Part shown: positions 1-8,229 of the stretch, piece by piece
Layout of the letters: every line of letters starts with the position of its first letter
Position numbering within the stretch: the first letter of the stretch is position 1
Assembly (NCBI RefSeq): GCF_000271665.2
Contig: NZ_CP010978.1
Location: forward strand, 466,501 to 530,500
Length of the DNA stretch: 64,000 nt
Direction of reading: 5' to 3'
DNA from: Pelosinus fermentans JBW45
Lineage (GTDB): Bacteria; Bacillota; Negativicutes; DSM-13327
The notes under the pieces: model-generated
Databases searched by the model: none
What the model was told of the DNA's origin: nothing
What the model saw: only the letters and a program-made list of their open reading frames with translations
Program-made: the position numbers and the translations under genes

Positions 1-7
1 ATGTGTT

Positions 8-895
8 TTGGAATTTCGGCAGCTAAAGACTTTTATGAGCATAGTGAAATTAGGGAACTTCTCACAAGCAGCTCAATACTTAGGGTATACGCAATCGAGT
101 GTAACGACTCATATCCAGCTGTTGGAAAAAGAATTAAATACGATTCTTTTTGAACGATTCGGACACCAGCTGATGCTGACAACGGATGGGGAAAGACTCT
201 ATGATTATGCAGAAAAGATTACTAAATTGGCCGAGGATGCTAAAAATGAGTTTGACCATTTCGAAATACCCAAGGGACCGATCGTGATTGGCATGCCAGA
301 GTCATTATGTGTATATTATTTAACGGATTTGCTGCAGGAATATACGCTGCTATATCCAGATGTTCAGTTAAAAGTGAATTTTGGCATAGGCAGTGACTTT
401 CGAAATCTGCTGCGAAAAAATATGATGGATCTTGCTTTTTTTCATGAGAAACATTCATCCGATATGGATTTGATCAGTACGTTTTTATGGGATGAGCCAA
501 TGGGGATGCTAGCGTCTCCAGATCATGCTCTTGCTGCTTATCCTAAAGTGCAAATCAAAGATCTAGAGGAGCAGCGACTGATTTTTATGGAGTCGGGAAC
601 CGCTTATCAAACCGCTTTGGAAGAAGGTTTGGCAAAGGCTGAAATTGTGCCTAAAACCATTTTGGAAATCTGTCATATTCAGACCATTAAGCAGATGGTA
701 ATCAATAATTTAGGCATCACGGTATTGCCTTTAGCTGCTGTAGCCCAAGAGATAAAAGCGGGTTTATTGGTCGAATTGCCGTGGCAGGGAGTAGAGCTTG
801 AGACAAATGCGTATTTGGCCTATCATAAGGATAAGTGGCTGTCTCATGGAATACGAGCTTTTATCCGGCTGGTTGAAGAACGATTATTAAAATAG
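8..895 (+). CDS. LysR-family transcriptional regulator
   Basis: A 295-residue LysR-type regulator. The N-terminal winged helix-turn-helix (about residues 1-60, MEFRQLKTF then NFSQAAQYLGYTQSSVTTHI) is complete, so the TTG start is likely correct even though the ribosome binding site would lie at or before the window edge. The rest (about 90-290) is the usual effector-binding domain. Its length is normal for the family. It is read in the same direction as the 5-oxoproline-type cluster downstream but is separated from it by a terminator-like hairpin, so any role in controlling that cluster is inference. The effector is unknown. Confidence 0.9.
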   Translation: MEFRQLKTFMSIVKLGNFSQAAQYLGYTQSSVTTHIQLLEKELNTILFERFGHQLMLTTDGERLYDYAEKITKLAEDAKNEFDHFEIPKGPIVIGMPESLCVYYLTDLLQEYTLLYPDVQLKVNFGIGSDFRNLLRKNMMDLAFFHEKHSSDMDLISTFLWDEPMGMLASPDHALAAYPKVQIKDLEEQRLIFMESGTAYQTALEEGLAKAEIVPKTILEICHIQTIKQMVINNLGITVLPLAAVAQEIKAGLLVELPWQGVELETNAYLAYHKDKWLSHGIRAFIRLVEERLLK

Positions 896-964
896 AGAGC
901 AAGTATTGTTTTTCCAATGATCCTATGGTAAAGTATTTAATAATTTAGTGAACGAATAGCGATG

Positions 965-997
965 GAGCTATAAATGCATGCATTTATGGCTCTCTTT
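965..997 (+). terminator. Terminator after LysR gene
   Basis: A near-perfect palindrome, GAGC-tATAAATGCATGCATTTATg-GCTC, is followed by TCTTTCTT. It lies 70 bases after the LysR stop and before the first pxpB. Confidence 0.6.
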
Positions 998-1063
998 CTT
1001 ATAAGTAAAGAAAGCTTTGTAGGTGAGAAAATATAATTTTCATGAAATGGAGTTGAGCCGAGA

Positions 1064-1807
1064 ATGACTGAGTACATTCATTCGATTCGGATTCTGGTTG
1101 CTGGTGAACATGGGTTGGTAATTGAATTTGGCAGTGTTATTGCGCCTGAAGTCAATCTGCGGGTTCAGCAATTGGCGAGATTGCTCCATTTCGAGCCTAT
1201 TGATGGAGTAATGGAGGTAATTCCTACCTATCGATCTGTAAGTATTTATTTTGATCCTTTAGTGATTACACGTCAGGAACTGTCCAGACAGGTAATTCAC
1301 AAGCTCGGAAGGATTGAGCATCAGGGTGTAGAGGACTTGCTGTCATCTAGAGTAGTGCATGTTCCTGTTTGTTATGGAGGCGTGTTAGGACCTGATTTGG
1401 AATATGTATCACGGTATACAGGTTTGTCGCCTCAGGAAGTGATTTGTATTCACACTTCCAAACCCTATATGATCTATATGTTGGGTTTTATTCCTGGTTT
1501 TCCTTATCTGGGGGGGATGTCCAGCAAGATTGCAGTACCTCGTCAGGAAAGGTCCCGGGAGCGAATTCCAGGAGGATCTGTGGGGATTGGCGGCAATCAA
1601 ACGGGATTTTATCCGATTGAAAGCGCAGGAGAGTGGTGGCTGATTGGACGTACTCCCATAAAAGCCTTTGATCTTACAAGTGATAACCCCTTTTTATTTT
1701 CAGTGGGAGATTATCTGCATTTTGAAGAGATTTCCACTGCTGAGTATTTTGCAATTCGCAGATCCGTAGAAAGAGGGACGTATGTACCTGAGGTTTCTTA
1801 TCTGTAA
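1064..1807 (+). CDS. pxpB: 5-oxoprolinase subunit B family (KipI/AHS1), copy 1
   Basis: A 247-residue KipI/PxpB family protein (allophanate hydrolase subunit 1 fold). Visible family features include the central VPVCYGGxLGPDLxYV stretch (about residues 100-115) and the GFIPGFPYLGGM and RxRIPGGSVGIGGNQTG stretches, which belong to the cyclophilin-like domain. Known PxpB works with PxpC and PxpA to hydrolyse 5-oxoproline to glutamate using ATP; a KipI paralogue inhibits the sporulation kinase KinA in Bacillus. The gene is followed 15 bases later by a pxpC. A second, diverged pair lies about 5 kb downstream, so which pair is the true oxoprolinase partner of PxpA cannot be told from sequence. Confidence 0.87.
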   Translation: MTEYIHSIRILVAGEHGLVIEFGSVIAPEVNLRVQQLARLLHFEPIDGVMEVIPTYRSVSIYFDPLVITRQELSRQVIHKLGRIEHQGVEDLLSSRVVHVPVCYGGVLGPDLEYVSRYTGLSPQEVICIHTSKPYMIYMLGFIPGFPYLGGMSSKIAVPRQERSRERIPGGSVGIGGNQTGFYPIESAGEWWLIGRTPIKAFDLTSDNPFLFSVGDYLHFEEISTAEYFAIRRSVERGTYVPEVSYL

Positions 1808-1822
1808 TGGGAGGTGAAGATT

Positions 1823-2767
1823 GTGATTACAACGATAGAGCCTGGTTTGTTTACTACGATTCAGGATCAGGGCCGCTGGGGATTTCAGGCGTATGGTATG
1901 CCCATTTCCGGAGCGATGGACCGATATGCCAGCCAAGTGGCTAATTTGTTGGTGGGCAATCGTCATGATGCGGCTGTGCTGGAAATGACGGGTACAGGAG
2001 GAACGTTCAAGTTTGATGAAAAGCAGATTGTGGCAGTTTGCGGTGGGGATATGCAAGGTCTCTTAAATCACATATCTATTTCGAATTGGTCAACTTTTAT
2101 CGTTCCCAGAAGAGGTATACTTCGCTTTGATACTGCTGCTAGCGGTTATCGAACGTATTTGGCTGTTCGTGGAGGTTTTGAGGTTCCTATTGTTTTAGGA
2201 AGTCGTTCAACTTGTACCCCAGTAAAGATTGGGGGCCATGAAGGACGAGTGCTGCGGCAGGGAGATGTTCTGCATGTGGGGCGGGATATGGAGTGTGAAA
2301 CACAGCTTGGAAGTCTGGCAGATGGATATATTCCGCAGTATGCCAATGAAGTGCAGCTTCGAGTGATTCTGGGGCCACAGGATACGATGTTTGGATCAGC
2401 AGCCCTGGATACTTTTTTTGGCAGTTCCTACAAGGTGACAACCCAATCGGATAGGACGGGGTATCGGCTGAAAGGTCCCAAGATCAAACATCTTGGTAAC
2501 GCTGATATTATATCCGAGGCTGTGTGGTTAGGAGCCATTCAAGTACCTGTTCATGGCATGCCTTTTATTATGACGGCCGATCATCAAACGACAAGGGGAT
2601 TTGCCAAGTTAGGATCAGTGATTCGAGGGGATTTGCCCAAGTTGGTCCAGACCAAGCCGGGTGACTGCATTCGTTTTCGATGCAGTACGGAAGAAGAGGC
2701 GATTGAAGCCTTGCAAAAAGAGCAGGAGAGTTATAGAAATATTGCACATGCATGCAAAAAGGAGTGA
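1823..2767 (+). CDS. pxpC: 5-oxoprolinase subunit C family (KipA/AHS2), copy 1
   Basis: A 314-residue KipA/PxpC family protein (biotin-dependent carboxyltransferase-like, AHS2). The start is set at a GTG because GGGAGG lies 8 bases before it; an in-frame GTG at 1814 overlaps that site and is less likely. The N-terminal PGLFTTIQDQGRWG and the later SDRTGYRLKGP and SEAVWLGAIQVP stretches are typical of the family and occur also in the second copy. It is expected to form the PxpB-PxpC complex with the preceding gene. The reading ends just before a terminator. Confidence 0.87.
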   Translation: MITTIEPGLFTTIQDQGRWGFQAYGMPISGAMDRYASQVANLLVGNRHDAAVLEMTGTGGTFKFDEKQIVAVCGGDMQGLLNHISISNWSTFIVPRRGILRFDTAASGYRTYLAVRGGFEVPIVLGSRSTCTPVKIGGHEGRVLRQGDVLHVGRDMECETQLGSLADGYIPQYANEVQLRVILGPQDTMFGSAALDTFFGSSYKVTTQSDRTGYRLKGPKIKHLGNADIISEAVWLGAIQVPVHGMPFIMTADHQTTRGFAKLGSVIRGDLPKLVQTKPGDCIRFRCSTEEEAIEALQKEQESYRNIAHACKKE

Positions 2768-2805
2768 GTATGGCTTCTCATTTCCTAGTGATAGCGTAGA
2801 GTCCA

Positions 2806-2846
2806 GGGCACTTTCGATAAAATTGAAGTGCCCTATTGTTTTTTTC
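2806..2846 (+). terminator. Terminator after first pxpBC pair
   Basis: GGGCACTT and AAGTGCCC form an 8-bp stem with a 12-base loop, followed by TATTG and a run of T. It separates the first pxpBC pair from the promoter of the pxpA operon. Confidence 0.75.
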
Positions 2847-2849
2847 AAT

Positions 2850-2878
2850 TTTACATGGAAGTTATGGAATGGTATGAT
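2850..2878 (+). promoter_or_regulatory. Sigma-A promoter of the pxpA operon
   Basis: TTTACA, a 17-base spacer, then TATGAT. It sits just after the upstream terminator and gives a leader of roughly 115 bases before pxpA. Read by eye; no mapped start site. Confidence 0.6.
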
Positions 2879-2881
2879 AAG

Positions 2882-2898
2882 TCACAAGTTAATTGTGA
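2882..2898 (+). promoter_or_regulatory. Operator-like inverted repeat at the pxpA transcription start
   Basis: TCACAA-GTTAA-TTGTGA, a perfect 6-5-6 inverted repeat that overlaps the expected transcription start. A repressor site is the simplest reading; the regulator is unknown. Confidence 0.45.
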
Positions 2899-2928
2899 GT
2901 TCACGACAAGCGATAGAACACAAGAAGC

Positions 2929-2977
2929 AAAGGCGCTTCAGACAAAGGTAACTCTTTGTTTGATGCGCCTTTTTTTG
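2929..2977 (+). terminator. Attenuator-like terminator in the pxpA leader
   Basis: AAAGGCGC-TTCA-gACAAAG, a short loop, then CTTTGT-tTGAt-GCGCCTTTTTTT. This strong intrinsic terminator lies downstream of the promoter and 25 bases before pxpA, so it would stop leader transcripts unless they read through. Confidence 0.7.
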
Positions 2978-3002
2978 TCATTTTAGTGAAGGAGGTGCTA
3001 CT

Positions 3003-3767
3003 ATGCATCGAGTGGATTTGAATTGTGATTTAGGAGAAAGTTTTGGTGTTTATACCATGGGAACCGATGAGTTGATTCTGCCCTTTCTTACATCGGCTAA
3101 TATTGCTTGTGGCTTTCATGCAGGTGATCCTCGTGTGATGTTTAGTACGGTGAGGCTTGCAATACAGAATGATGTAGCGATTGGTGCCCATCCAGGACTG
3201 CCTGATCTCATAGGCTTTGGCAGGCGGAACATGGAGATATCTCCTCAGGAAGCCTATGAGATGGTTGTGTATCAAATTGGGGCATTATATGGCTTTGTGA
3301 AAGCAGCCGGCGGGAAAATGCAGCATGTAAAACCCCATGGTGCCCTTTATAACATGGCGGCAAAACGGCAAGATCTTGCCGAGGCGATTGCGGAAGCTGT
3401 GTATAAGGTCAATCCAGAACTTATTTTATTTGGTCTATCTGGCAGCGAACTCGTTACTGCAGGGGAGAAAATCGGTCTTAGAACGGCTCATGAAGTATTT
3501 GCCGATCGCACCTATCAAGTCGATGGAACCTTAACGCCGCGAAGTCAGCCAGGAGCTTTGATTACTGACCAAGAACAAGCTGTTTCTCAAGTCGTTCGAA
3601 TGGTCAAAGAAGGCAAAGTATTGTCGCTGCAAGGAAAAGATATTCTTATTAAAGCAGACACGGTCTGCATTCATGGTGATGGTTCTCATGCATTAGCATT
3701 TGCTCGTCTGATTCGAGAAATTCTTGGAAAATCTCAAATTGACCTTCAGGCAGTCGGTTTTAAATAG
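3003..3767 (+). CDS. pxpA: 5-oxoprolinase subunit A (LamB/YcsF family)
   Basis: A 254-residue LamB/YcsF family protein. The family start [12 protein letters not shown] is present, as are [37 protein letters not shown] and the C-terminal CIHGDG. Known PxpA joins PxpB and PxpC to cleave 5-oxoproline to glutamate with ATP. The start has AAGGAGG 7 bases upstream. It is the first gene of an operon ordered as in Bacillus ycsF-ycsG-ycsI-kipI-kipA, here extended by biotin carboxylase genes. Confidence 0.93.
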   Translation: MHRVDLNCDLGESFGVYTMGTDELILPFLTSANIACGFHAGDPRVMFSTVRLAIQNDVAIGAHPGLPDLIGFGRRNMEISPQEAYEMVVYQIGALYGFVKAAGGKMQHVKPHGALYNMAAKRQDLAEAIAEAVYKVNPELILFGLSGSELVTAGEKIGLRTAHEVFADRTYQVDGTLTPRSQPGALITDQEQAVSQVVRMVKEGKVLSLQGKDILIKADTVCIHGDGSHALAFARLIREILGKSQIDLQAVGFK

Positions 3768-3790
3768 AGGCAAAATTAGGAGGAATAGAG

Positions 3791-5026
3791 ATGGAAACAA
3801 ATAACAAGGTAACAAATTCAGAGAAACAATCACCTGTGGTGGGACAATCCAATTTGAGTTTATTATTAGGCGCCGCTTTTTTGATGGCAACTTCTGCGAT
3901 TGGTCCTGGGTTTTTAACGCAGACCACAGTATTTACTCAAAAATTAGCTGCAAGCTTTGGCTTCGTGATTATGATGTCTATTATCTTAGATATTGGGGCT
4001 CAAATGAATGTATGGCGAATCATCGCCGTTTCAGAAAAACGCGGGCAAGATATTGCAAATATGGTTTTCCCAGGCCTTGGTTATCTGGTAGCATTTCTGA
4101 TTGTATTGGGAGGTCTTGCTTTTAATATTGGTAATATTGGAGGCGCAGGTCTTGGTATGAATGTTATGTTCGGCGTCACACCCGTAACTGGTGCGATCAT
4201 TAGTGCCGCTGTTGCAATCGCTATTTTCCTGATCAAAGAAGCAGGTAGGGCAATGGATCGAGTTACTCAGATTGCTGGGTTTGTCATGATTGGTCTTACG
4301 GTATATATCGCTATTTCTTCAGCGCCACCTGTAGGGGAAGCAATCATGAAAAGTTTTGTCCCCGACCAGATCGATATGTTTGCAATTATTACACTTGTTG
4401 GCGGTACTGTTGGTGGATATATTACGTTTGCCGGCGGGCATCGGCTCTTGGATGCAGGAATTCGTGGTGTTAAAGCGTTGCCGCAAGTAACACAAAGCTC
4501 TGTTTCAGGTATTTTGATTACTTCCATTATGCGCGTTGTATTATTTTTAGCAGCTCTTGGCATTGTATCACAAGGTCTAGCGATTGATCCGGCAAATCCA
4601 CCTGCATCTGTATTTAAATTGGCAGCTGGGAATATCGGTTATAAAGTATTTGGTGTAGTTATGTGGGCGGCTGCTATTACCTCTGTAATTGGTGCTGCTT
4701 ATACCTCTGTATCCTTTATTAAAACTTTCAATACCAGTATTGCAAAACATGAAAAAAGCGTCATTATTAGTTTTATCTTAGTATCAACCTTAGTATTTTC
4801 TTTAGTTGGACAGCCTGTTAAAATCTTGGTTCTTGTTGGATCGCTCAATGGTCTTATTCTTCCTATCACATTAGCGACAATATTGGTTGCTGCCTATCGG
4901 AAAAATATTGTTGGTGATTACAAGCATCCTCTATGGATGACCATTTTTGGTGGTTTGGTAGTTGTAATGATGGCCTATATGAGTGGGTACACTCTGATCA
5001 ATACGTTGCCTAAAATGTTTCAATAA
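3791..5026 (+). CDS. NRAMP-family divalent metal transporter-like protein (YcsG type)
   Basis: A 411-residue polytopic membrane protein with about 11 predicted hydrophobic segments, beginning after a hydrophilic N-terminus of about 25 residues. ATSAIGPGFLTQTTVFTQ near residue 35 occupies the place of the NRAMP TM1 metal site (DPGN in true Mn/Fe carriers) but lacks that Asp-Pro-Gly-Asn motif, so the substrate may not be a metal ion. It lies between pxpA and the DUF1445 gene, the same order as ycsG in Bacillus. Uptake of a cluster substrate such as 5-oxoproline or a related amino acid is inferred from context only. Confidence 0.8.
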   Translation: METNNKVTNSEKQSPVVGQSNLSLLLGAAFLMATSAIGPGFLTQTTVFTQKLAASFGFVIMMSIILDIGAQMNVWRIIAVSEKRGQDIANMVFPGLGYLVAFLIVLGGLAFNIGNIGGAGLGMNVMFGVTPVTGAIISAAVAIAIFLIKEAGRAMDRVTQIAGFVMIGLTVYIAISSAPPVGEAIMKSFVPDQIDMFAIITLVGGTVGGYITFAGGHRLLDAGIRGVKALPQVTQSSVSGILITSIMRVVLFLAALGIVSQGLAIDPANPPASVFKLAAGNIGYKVFGVVMWAAAITSVIGAAYTSVSFIKTFNTSIAKHEKSVIISFILVSTLVFSLVGQPVKILVLVGSLNGLILPITLATILVAAYRKNIVGDYKHPLWMTIFGGLVVVMMAYMSGYTLINTLPKMFQ

Positions 5027-5055
5027 TCTAGAGAGTTAATGGGAGGGGCTAGAAA

Positions 5056-5847
5056 ATGAAGGATACTGCAAACATGAGTCCGGCAGAAATTCGTGCCATG
5101 ATTCGGAACAACGAGTGGATAAAACCAACATCGGGGATGGCAAAGGGGTTTACCCAGGCAAACTTAGCCATCTTAAAAAAGGATCTTGCTTTTGAGTTCC
5201 TCTTATTTTGTCAGCGCAATCCTAAACCTTGTCCGATTCTTGATGTAACAGAACCGGGCTCTCCGATCCCAAGGCTGATCGCACCTGAGGCTGATATCAG
5301 AACTGATATTCCCAAATACCGGATCTATCGGTCTGGTGAATTAACGGAAGAAGTAACGGATATCATGAAATATTGGGAAGACGATATGGTTGCTTTTCTG
5401 ATTGGGTGCAGTTTTACTTTTGAGCATCCCTTAATGAATAATGGAATTCCTGTTCGTCATATTGAAGAAAATTGTAATGTGGCAATGTATAAGACCAATA
5501 TCCCTTGCGTAAAAGCAGGTCGCTTCGAAGGACCTATGGTTGTGAGTATGCGTCCAATTCCTGAGAAGGATGTGGTTCGCGCGGTTCAGATTACATCTCG
5601 TTTTCCCGCGGTTCATGGAGCACCTATTCAGATTGGCAATCCAGCAAGGATTGGTATCAAAGATATTAATAAACCTGATTTTGGTGATCGAGTCACGATT
5701 AGGGAAGGCGAGGTACCTGTTTTCTGGGCATGTGGTGCTACTCCCCAAGCGATAGCGATGGAAGTGAAGCCGGAACTGATGATTACTCATGCTCCTGGGC
5801 ATATGTTTATTGCTGATGTATTAGATGAACAGTATAGTGTTTTTTAA
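5056..5847 (+). CDS. DUF1445 putative hydro-lyase (YcsI family)
   Basis: A 263-residue member of the DUF1445 family (YcsI in Bacillus, annotated as putative hydro-lyase). Family stretches seen include GMAKGFTQANL near the N-terminus, the AFLIGCSFTFE segment, the MRPIPEKDVVRAVQITSRFP segment and the C-terminal FWACGATPQAIAMEVKPELMITHAPGHMF stretch in part. A DUF1445 domain also forms part of mitochondrial D-glutamate cyclase, which makes 5-oxo-D-proline, so its place beside pxpA suggests a role in D-glutamate or oxoproline turnover. That role is inference. Confidence 0.88.
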   Translation: MKDTANMSPAEIRAMIRNNEWIKPTSGMAKGFTQANLAILKKDLAFEFLLFCQRNPKPCPILDVTEPGSPIPRLIAPEADIRTDIPKYRIYRSGELTEEVTDIMKYWEDDMVAFLIGCSFTFEHPLMNNGIPVRHIEENCNVAMYKTNIPCVKAGRFEGPMVVSMRPIPEKDVVRAVQITSRFPAVHGAPIQIGNPARIGIKDINKPDFGDRVTIREGEVPVFWACGATPQAIAMEVKPELMITHAPGHMFIADVLDEQYSVF

Positions 5848-5895
5848 AGATGCAGTGAAATAGAAAGGTTCTTTCAAAAGATAGAGGTGATAAAC

Positions 5896-6651
5896 TTGCA
5901 TCCAAAAACTAGTAATATGAAATGTAATGCAACGATGCTTCCACTAGGAGAATCGGCTGTTTTAGTTGAATTTGGCGGAGGAATACATCCTGATACACAC
6001 CGAAAAGTAAAAGCATTTACAGAGTACCTTGATAGCCATTGCCTGCCGGGGATGATTGAATATGTATCGGCCTTCTCCAGTGTTACGGTATTTTATGATT
6101 CTCTTATGGTGAAGCAATTACACCAGGATCATGTAGAACTAAGAAAAGAGCCTTCTTATCGGATTATTTCTGTAATCCTGCAGAAGATTGTTGCAGAGCT
6201 TAGGACTGGAGATGGTCAGGAAGCAAGAATCGTTGAAATCCCAGTCTGTTACGGTGGGGAACTTGGACCTGATTTGGCATATGTAGCAGAATATAACAAA
6301 CTTACTGTGGATGAGGTGATCGACATCCATAGTATGGGCGATTATCTGGTATACATGGTTGGTTTTGCTCCAGGATTTCCTTATCTAGGTGGCATGTCAG
6401 AAAAAATTTCTACGCCAAGGCGTCAGTCACCGCGCATGACCATTTCAGCAGGGTCTGTAGGCATTGCAGGTGTGCAAACCGGTGTTTATCCCATCCCAAC
6501 GCCAGGAGGCTGGCAATTGATTGGTCGTACCCCTTTAGCACTTTTTCGTCCGAATGAAAATCCGCCCAGTCTCCTCCAAGCAGGAGATCGGATACGCTTT
6601 TATCCTATTTCCCAGCAAGAATATGAAGAATATAAGAGGGAACCGATATGA
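5896..6651 (+). CDS. pxpB: 5-oxoprolinase subunit B family (KipI/AHS1), copy 2
   Basis: About 251 residues, the second KipI/PxpB paralogue in the window. It shares IPVCYGGELGPDLAYVAEYN, GFAPGFPYLGGM and SAGSVGIAGVQTGVYPI with copy 1 but is clearly diverged, so this is not a recent duplication. The TTG start is preferred because GAGGTGAT lies 4 bases upstream; a GTG at 5887 and an ATG at 5917 are alternatives. Its stop overlaps the start of pxpC copy 2 (ATGA), a sign of translational coupling. With the biotin genes downstream it could supply half of a carboxyltransferase, as in urea carboxylase. Confidence 0.88.
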   Translation: MHPKTSNMKCNATMLPLGESAVLVEFGGGIHPDTHRKVKAFTEYLDSHCLPGMIEYVSAFSSVTVFYDSLMVKQLHQDHVELRKEPSYRIISVILQKIVAELRTGDGQEARIVEIPVCYGGELGPDLAYVAEYNKLTVDEVIDIHSMGDYLVYMVGFAPGFPYLGGMSEKISTPRRQSPRMTISAGSVGIAGVQTGVYPIPTPGGWQLIGRTPLALFRPNENPPSLLQAGDRIRFYPISQQEYEEYKREPI

Positions 6652-7652
6652 GTATAAAAGTTCTTCAGCCGGGTCTTTTGACAAGTATGCAGGATTTAGG
6701 GAGATATGGGTATCAAAAACATGGGGTTATTGTTAGTGGGGCAATGGACACCTATTCCCTGCGCATCGCCAATATTTTAGTGGGCAATCAAGAGGGCGAA
6801 GGAGCATTAGAAATAGCTTTGCTGGGGCCATCTCTTGAAATAGAAAAAGATAGTCTGCTAGCTATTACGGGCGGAAACTTATCTCCTACTATCAATGGTA
6901 AAGTAGTTCCAATGTGGAGGCCTGTTTATGTAAAAGCAGGCAGTATCCTGCAGTTTGGCGCTTGTAAGTCAGGCTGTCGCTCCTATTTAGCCATTGCAGG
7001 GGGTTACGATCTCTTGGAAGTGATGGGCAGTAAAAGCACGTATTTACGGGCTGGGATTGGAGGCTTTCAGGGACGGGCCTTGCAGCGAGGAGATGTCCTG
7101 GCAGTAAAGTCACCCCACGGAGCTTCTCTAGACCGGACGGAATATTTCAAAAGGAAATATTCACCGGAATCCTTTGTTTCATCATCCTGGTACGCAGGCA
7201 GACCGCCAATTCCCCAGGCTTTGCGCCTTACTACGATTCGAATGACCCGAGGACTCCAGTTTGAATATTTTACTGCAGAGAGTAAAAGTCAATTGCTGAA
7301 TGCTTCTTTTCAGGTCGCTGCTCAATCTGATAGAATGGGATATCGGTTGTCAGGGGTAAATTTGCAGTTGGAATCACCTTTAGAAATGATTTCGGAGGCT
7401 GTAGCTTTAGGAACTGTTCAGGTGCCGCCAGATGGAAATCCCATTATATTATTAGCAGATCGACAAACTGTAGGGGGATATCCTAAGATTGGGCAGGTAG
7501 CGATTGTCGATGTTCCGATTCTTGCACAAGTTAGGCCAGGAGCAACAATTCAGTTTCAGGAGATTACTTTGGAAGAGGCAGAACGGCTTTATATTGCACG
7601 AGAGAATGATATACAAGAGTTAAAAACTGCAATCCAATTGAAGTTTTTATAG
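6648..7652 (+). CDS. pxpC: 5-oxoprolinase subunit C family (KipA/AHS2), copy 2
   Basis: A 334-residue KipA/PxpC paralogue, somewhat longer than copy 1. Family stretches include QPGLLTSMQDLGRYGYQ at the start, SDRMGYRLSG in the middle, and SEAVALGTVQVPPDGNPI followed by TVGGYPKIGQVA. It overlaps pxpB copy 2 by 4 bases. In urea carboxylases the same two domains form the carboxyltransferase between a biotin carboxylase and a carrier domain; here those two parts follow as separate genes. Confidence 0.88.
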   Translation: MSIKVLQPGLLTSMQDLGRYGYQKHGVIVSGAMDTYSLRIANILVGNQEGEGALEIALLGPSLEIEKDSLLAITGGNLSPTINGKVVPMWRPVYVKAGSILQFGACKSGCRSYLAIAGGYDLLEVMGSKSTYLRAGIGGFQGRALQRGDVLAVKSPHGASLDRTEYFKRKYSPESFVSSSWYAGRPPIPQALRLTTIRMTRGLQFEYFTAESKSQLLNASFQVAAQSDRMGYRLSGVNLQLESPLEMISEAVALGTVQVPPDGNPIILLADRQTVGGYPKIGQVAIVDVPILAQVRPGATIQFQEITLEEAERLYIARENDIQELKTAIQLKFL

Positions 7653-7706
7653 CCTATGTCTGAATGTAAAAGACTAGGTTACCGTATAATACGAGGGGTG
7701 AAAGTC

Positions 7707-8180
7707 ATGCTTACATTTGATGAAATAAGAGAAATTATAAAAATGATAGACCAGTCCTCTATACAGCATTTTGAATTGAATCAGGACGGGACCCAAATTG
7801 TTGTTGGGAAGTATGCTGTATCGTCACAAAAAAATACACCATTAGACTCTGAGGGGGTTAAAGAGACTGTTTCACAACGATCTACTGCAGCGATACAACA
7901 AGAATCTGCAAAAATAATGGAAGAGATTGAGGGCAGTCATTTGCACAAGATCCTGTCTACTACCGTAGGGACGTTTTATTCCGCTCCAGAACCAGGTGCA
8001 GATCCATTTGTGAAAATGGGTCAGCAAGTGGGTCCAAGCACTGTGGTGTGTGTGCTGGAAGCTATGAAGCTGTTTAATGAAGTTGAAGCGGGTATCAGTG
8101 GAGAAGTTGTGGAGATTTTATTTAAGGACGGAGAGTTTGTTGAATATGGGGCACCTCTATTTCTGGTGAAACCAGAGTAA
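7707..8180 (+). CDS. accB: Biotin carboxyl carrier protein
   Basis: A 157-residue carrier protein. The C-terminal biotinyl domain (about 85-157) has the biotinylation motif VLEAMKLFNEV with the acceptor lysine after Met. The N-terminal part (LTFDEIREIIKMIDQSSIQHFEL) matches AccB, and the linker is variable as usual. The ATG start has AGGGGTGA 6 bases upstream; an earlier in-frame start at 7656 has no ribosome binding site. No acetyl-CoA carboxyltransferase genes (accA/accD) lie nearby, so this carrier may serve the adjacent PxpB/PxpC proteins rather than fatty acid synthesis. That is inference. Confidence 0.9.
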   Translation: MLTFDEIREIIKMIDQSSIQHFELNQDGTQIVVGKYAVSSQKNTPLDSEGVKETVSQRSTAAIQQESAKIMEEIEGSHLHKILSTTVGTFYSAPEPGADPFVKMGQQVGPSTVVCVLEAMKLFNEVEAGISGEVVEILFKDGEFVEYGAPLFLVKPE

Positions 8181-8229
8181 AAGCTGGTGAAAATGAGGGA
8201 AATAGAATCATAACAAAGGGGCAGAAAAG

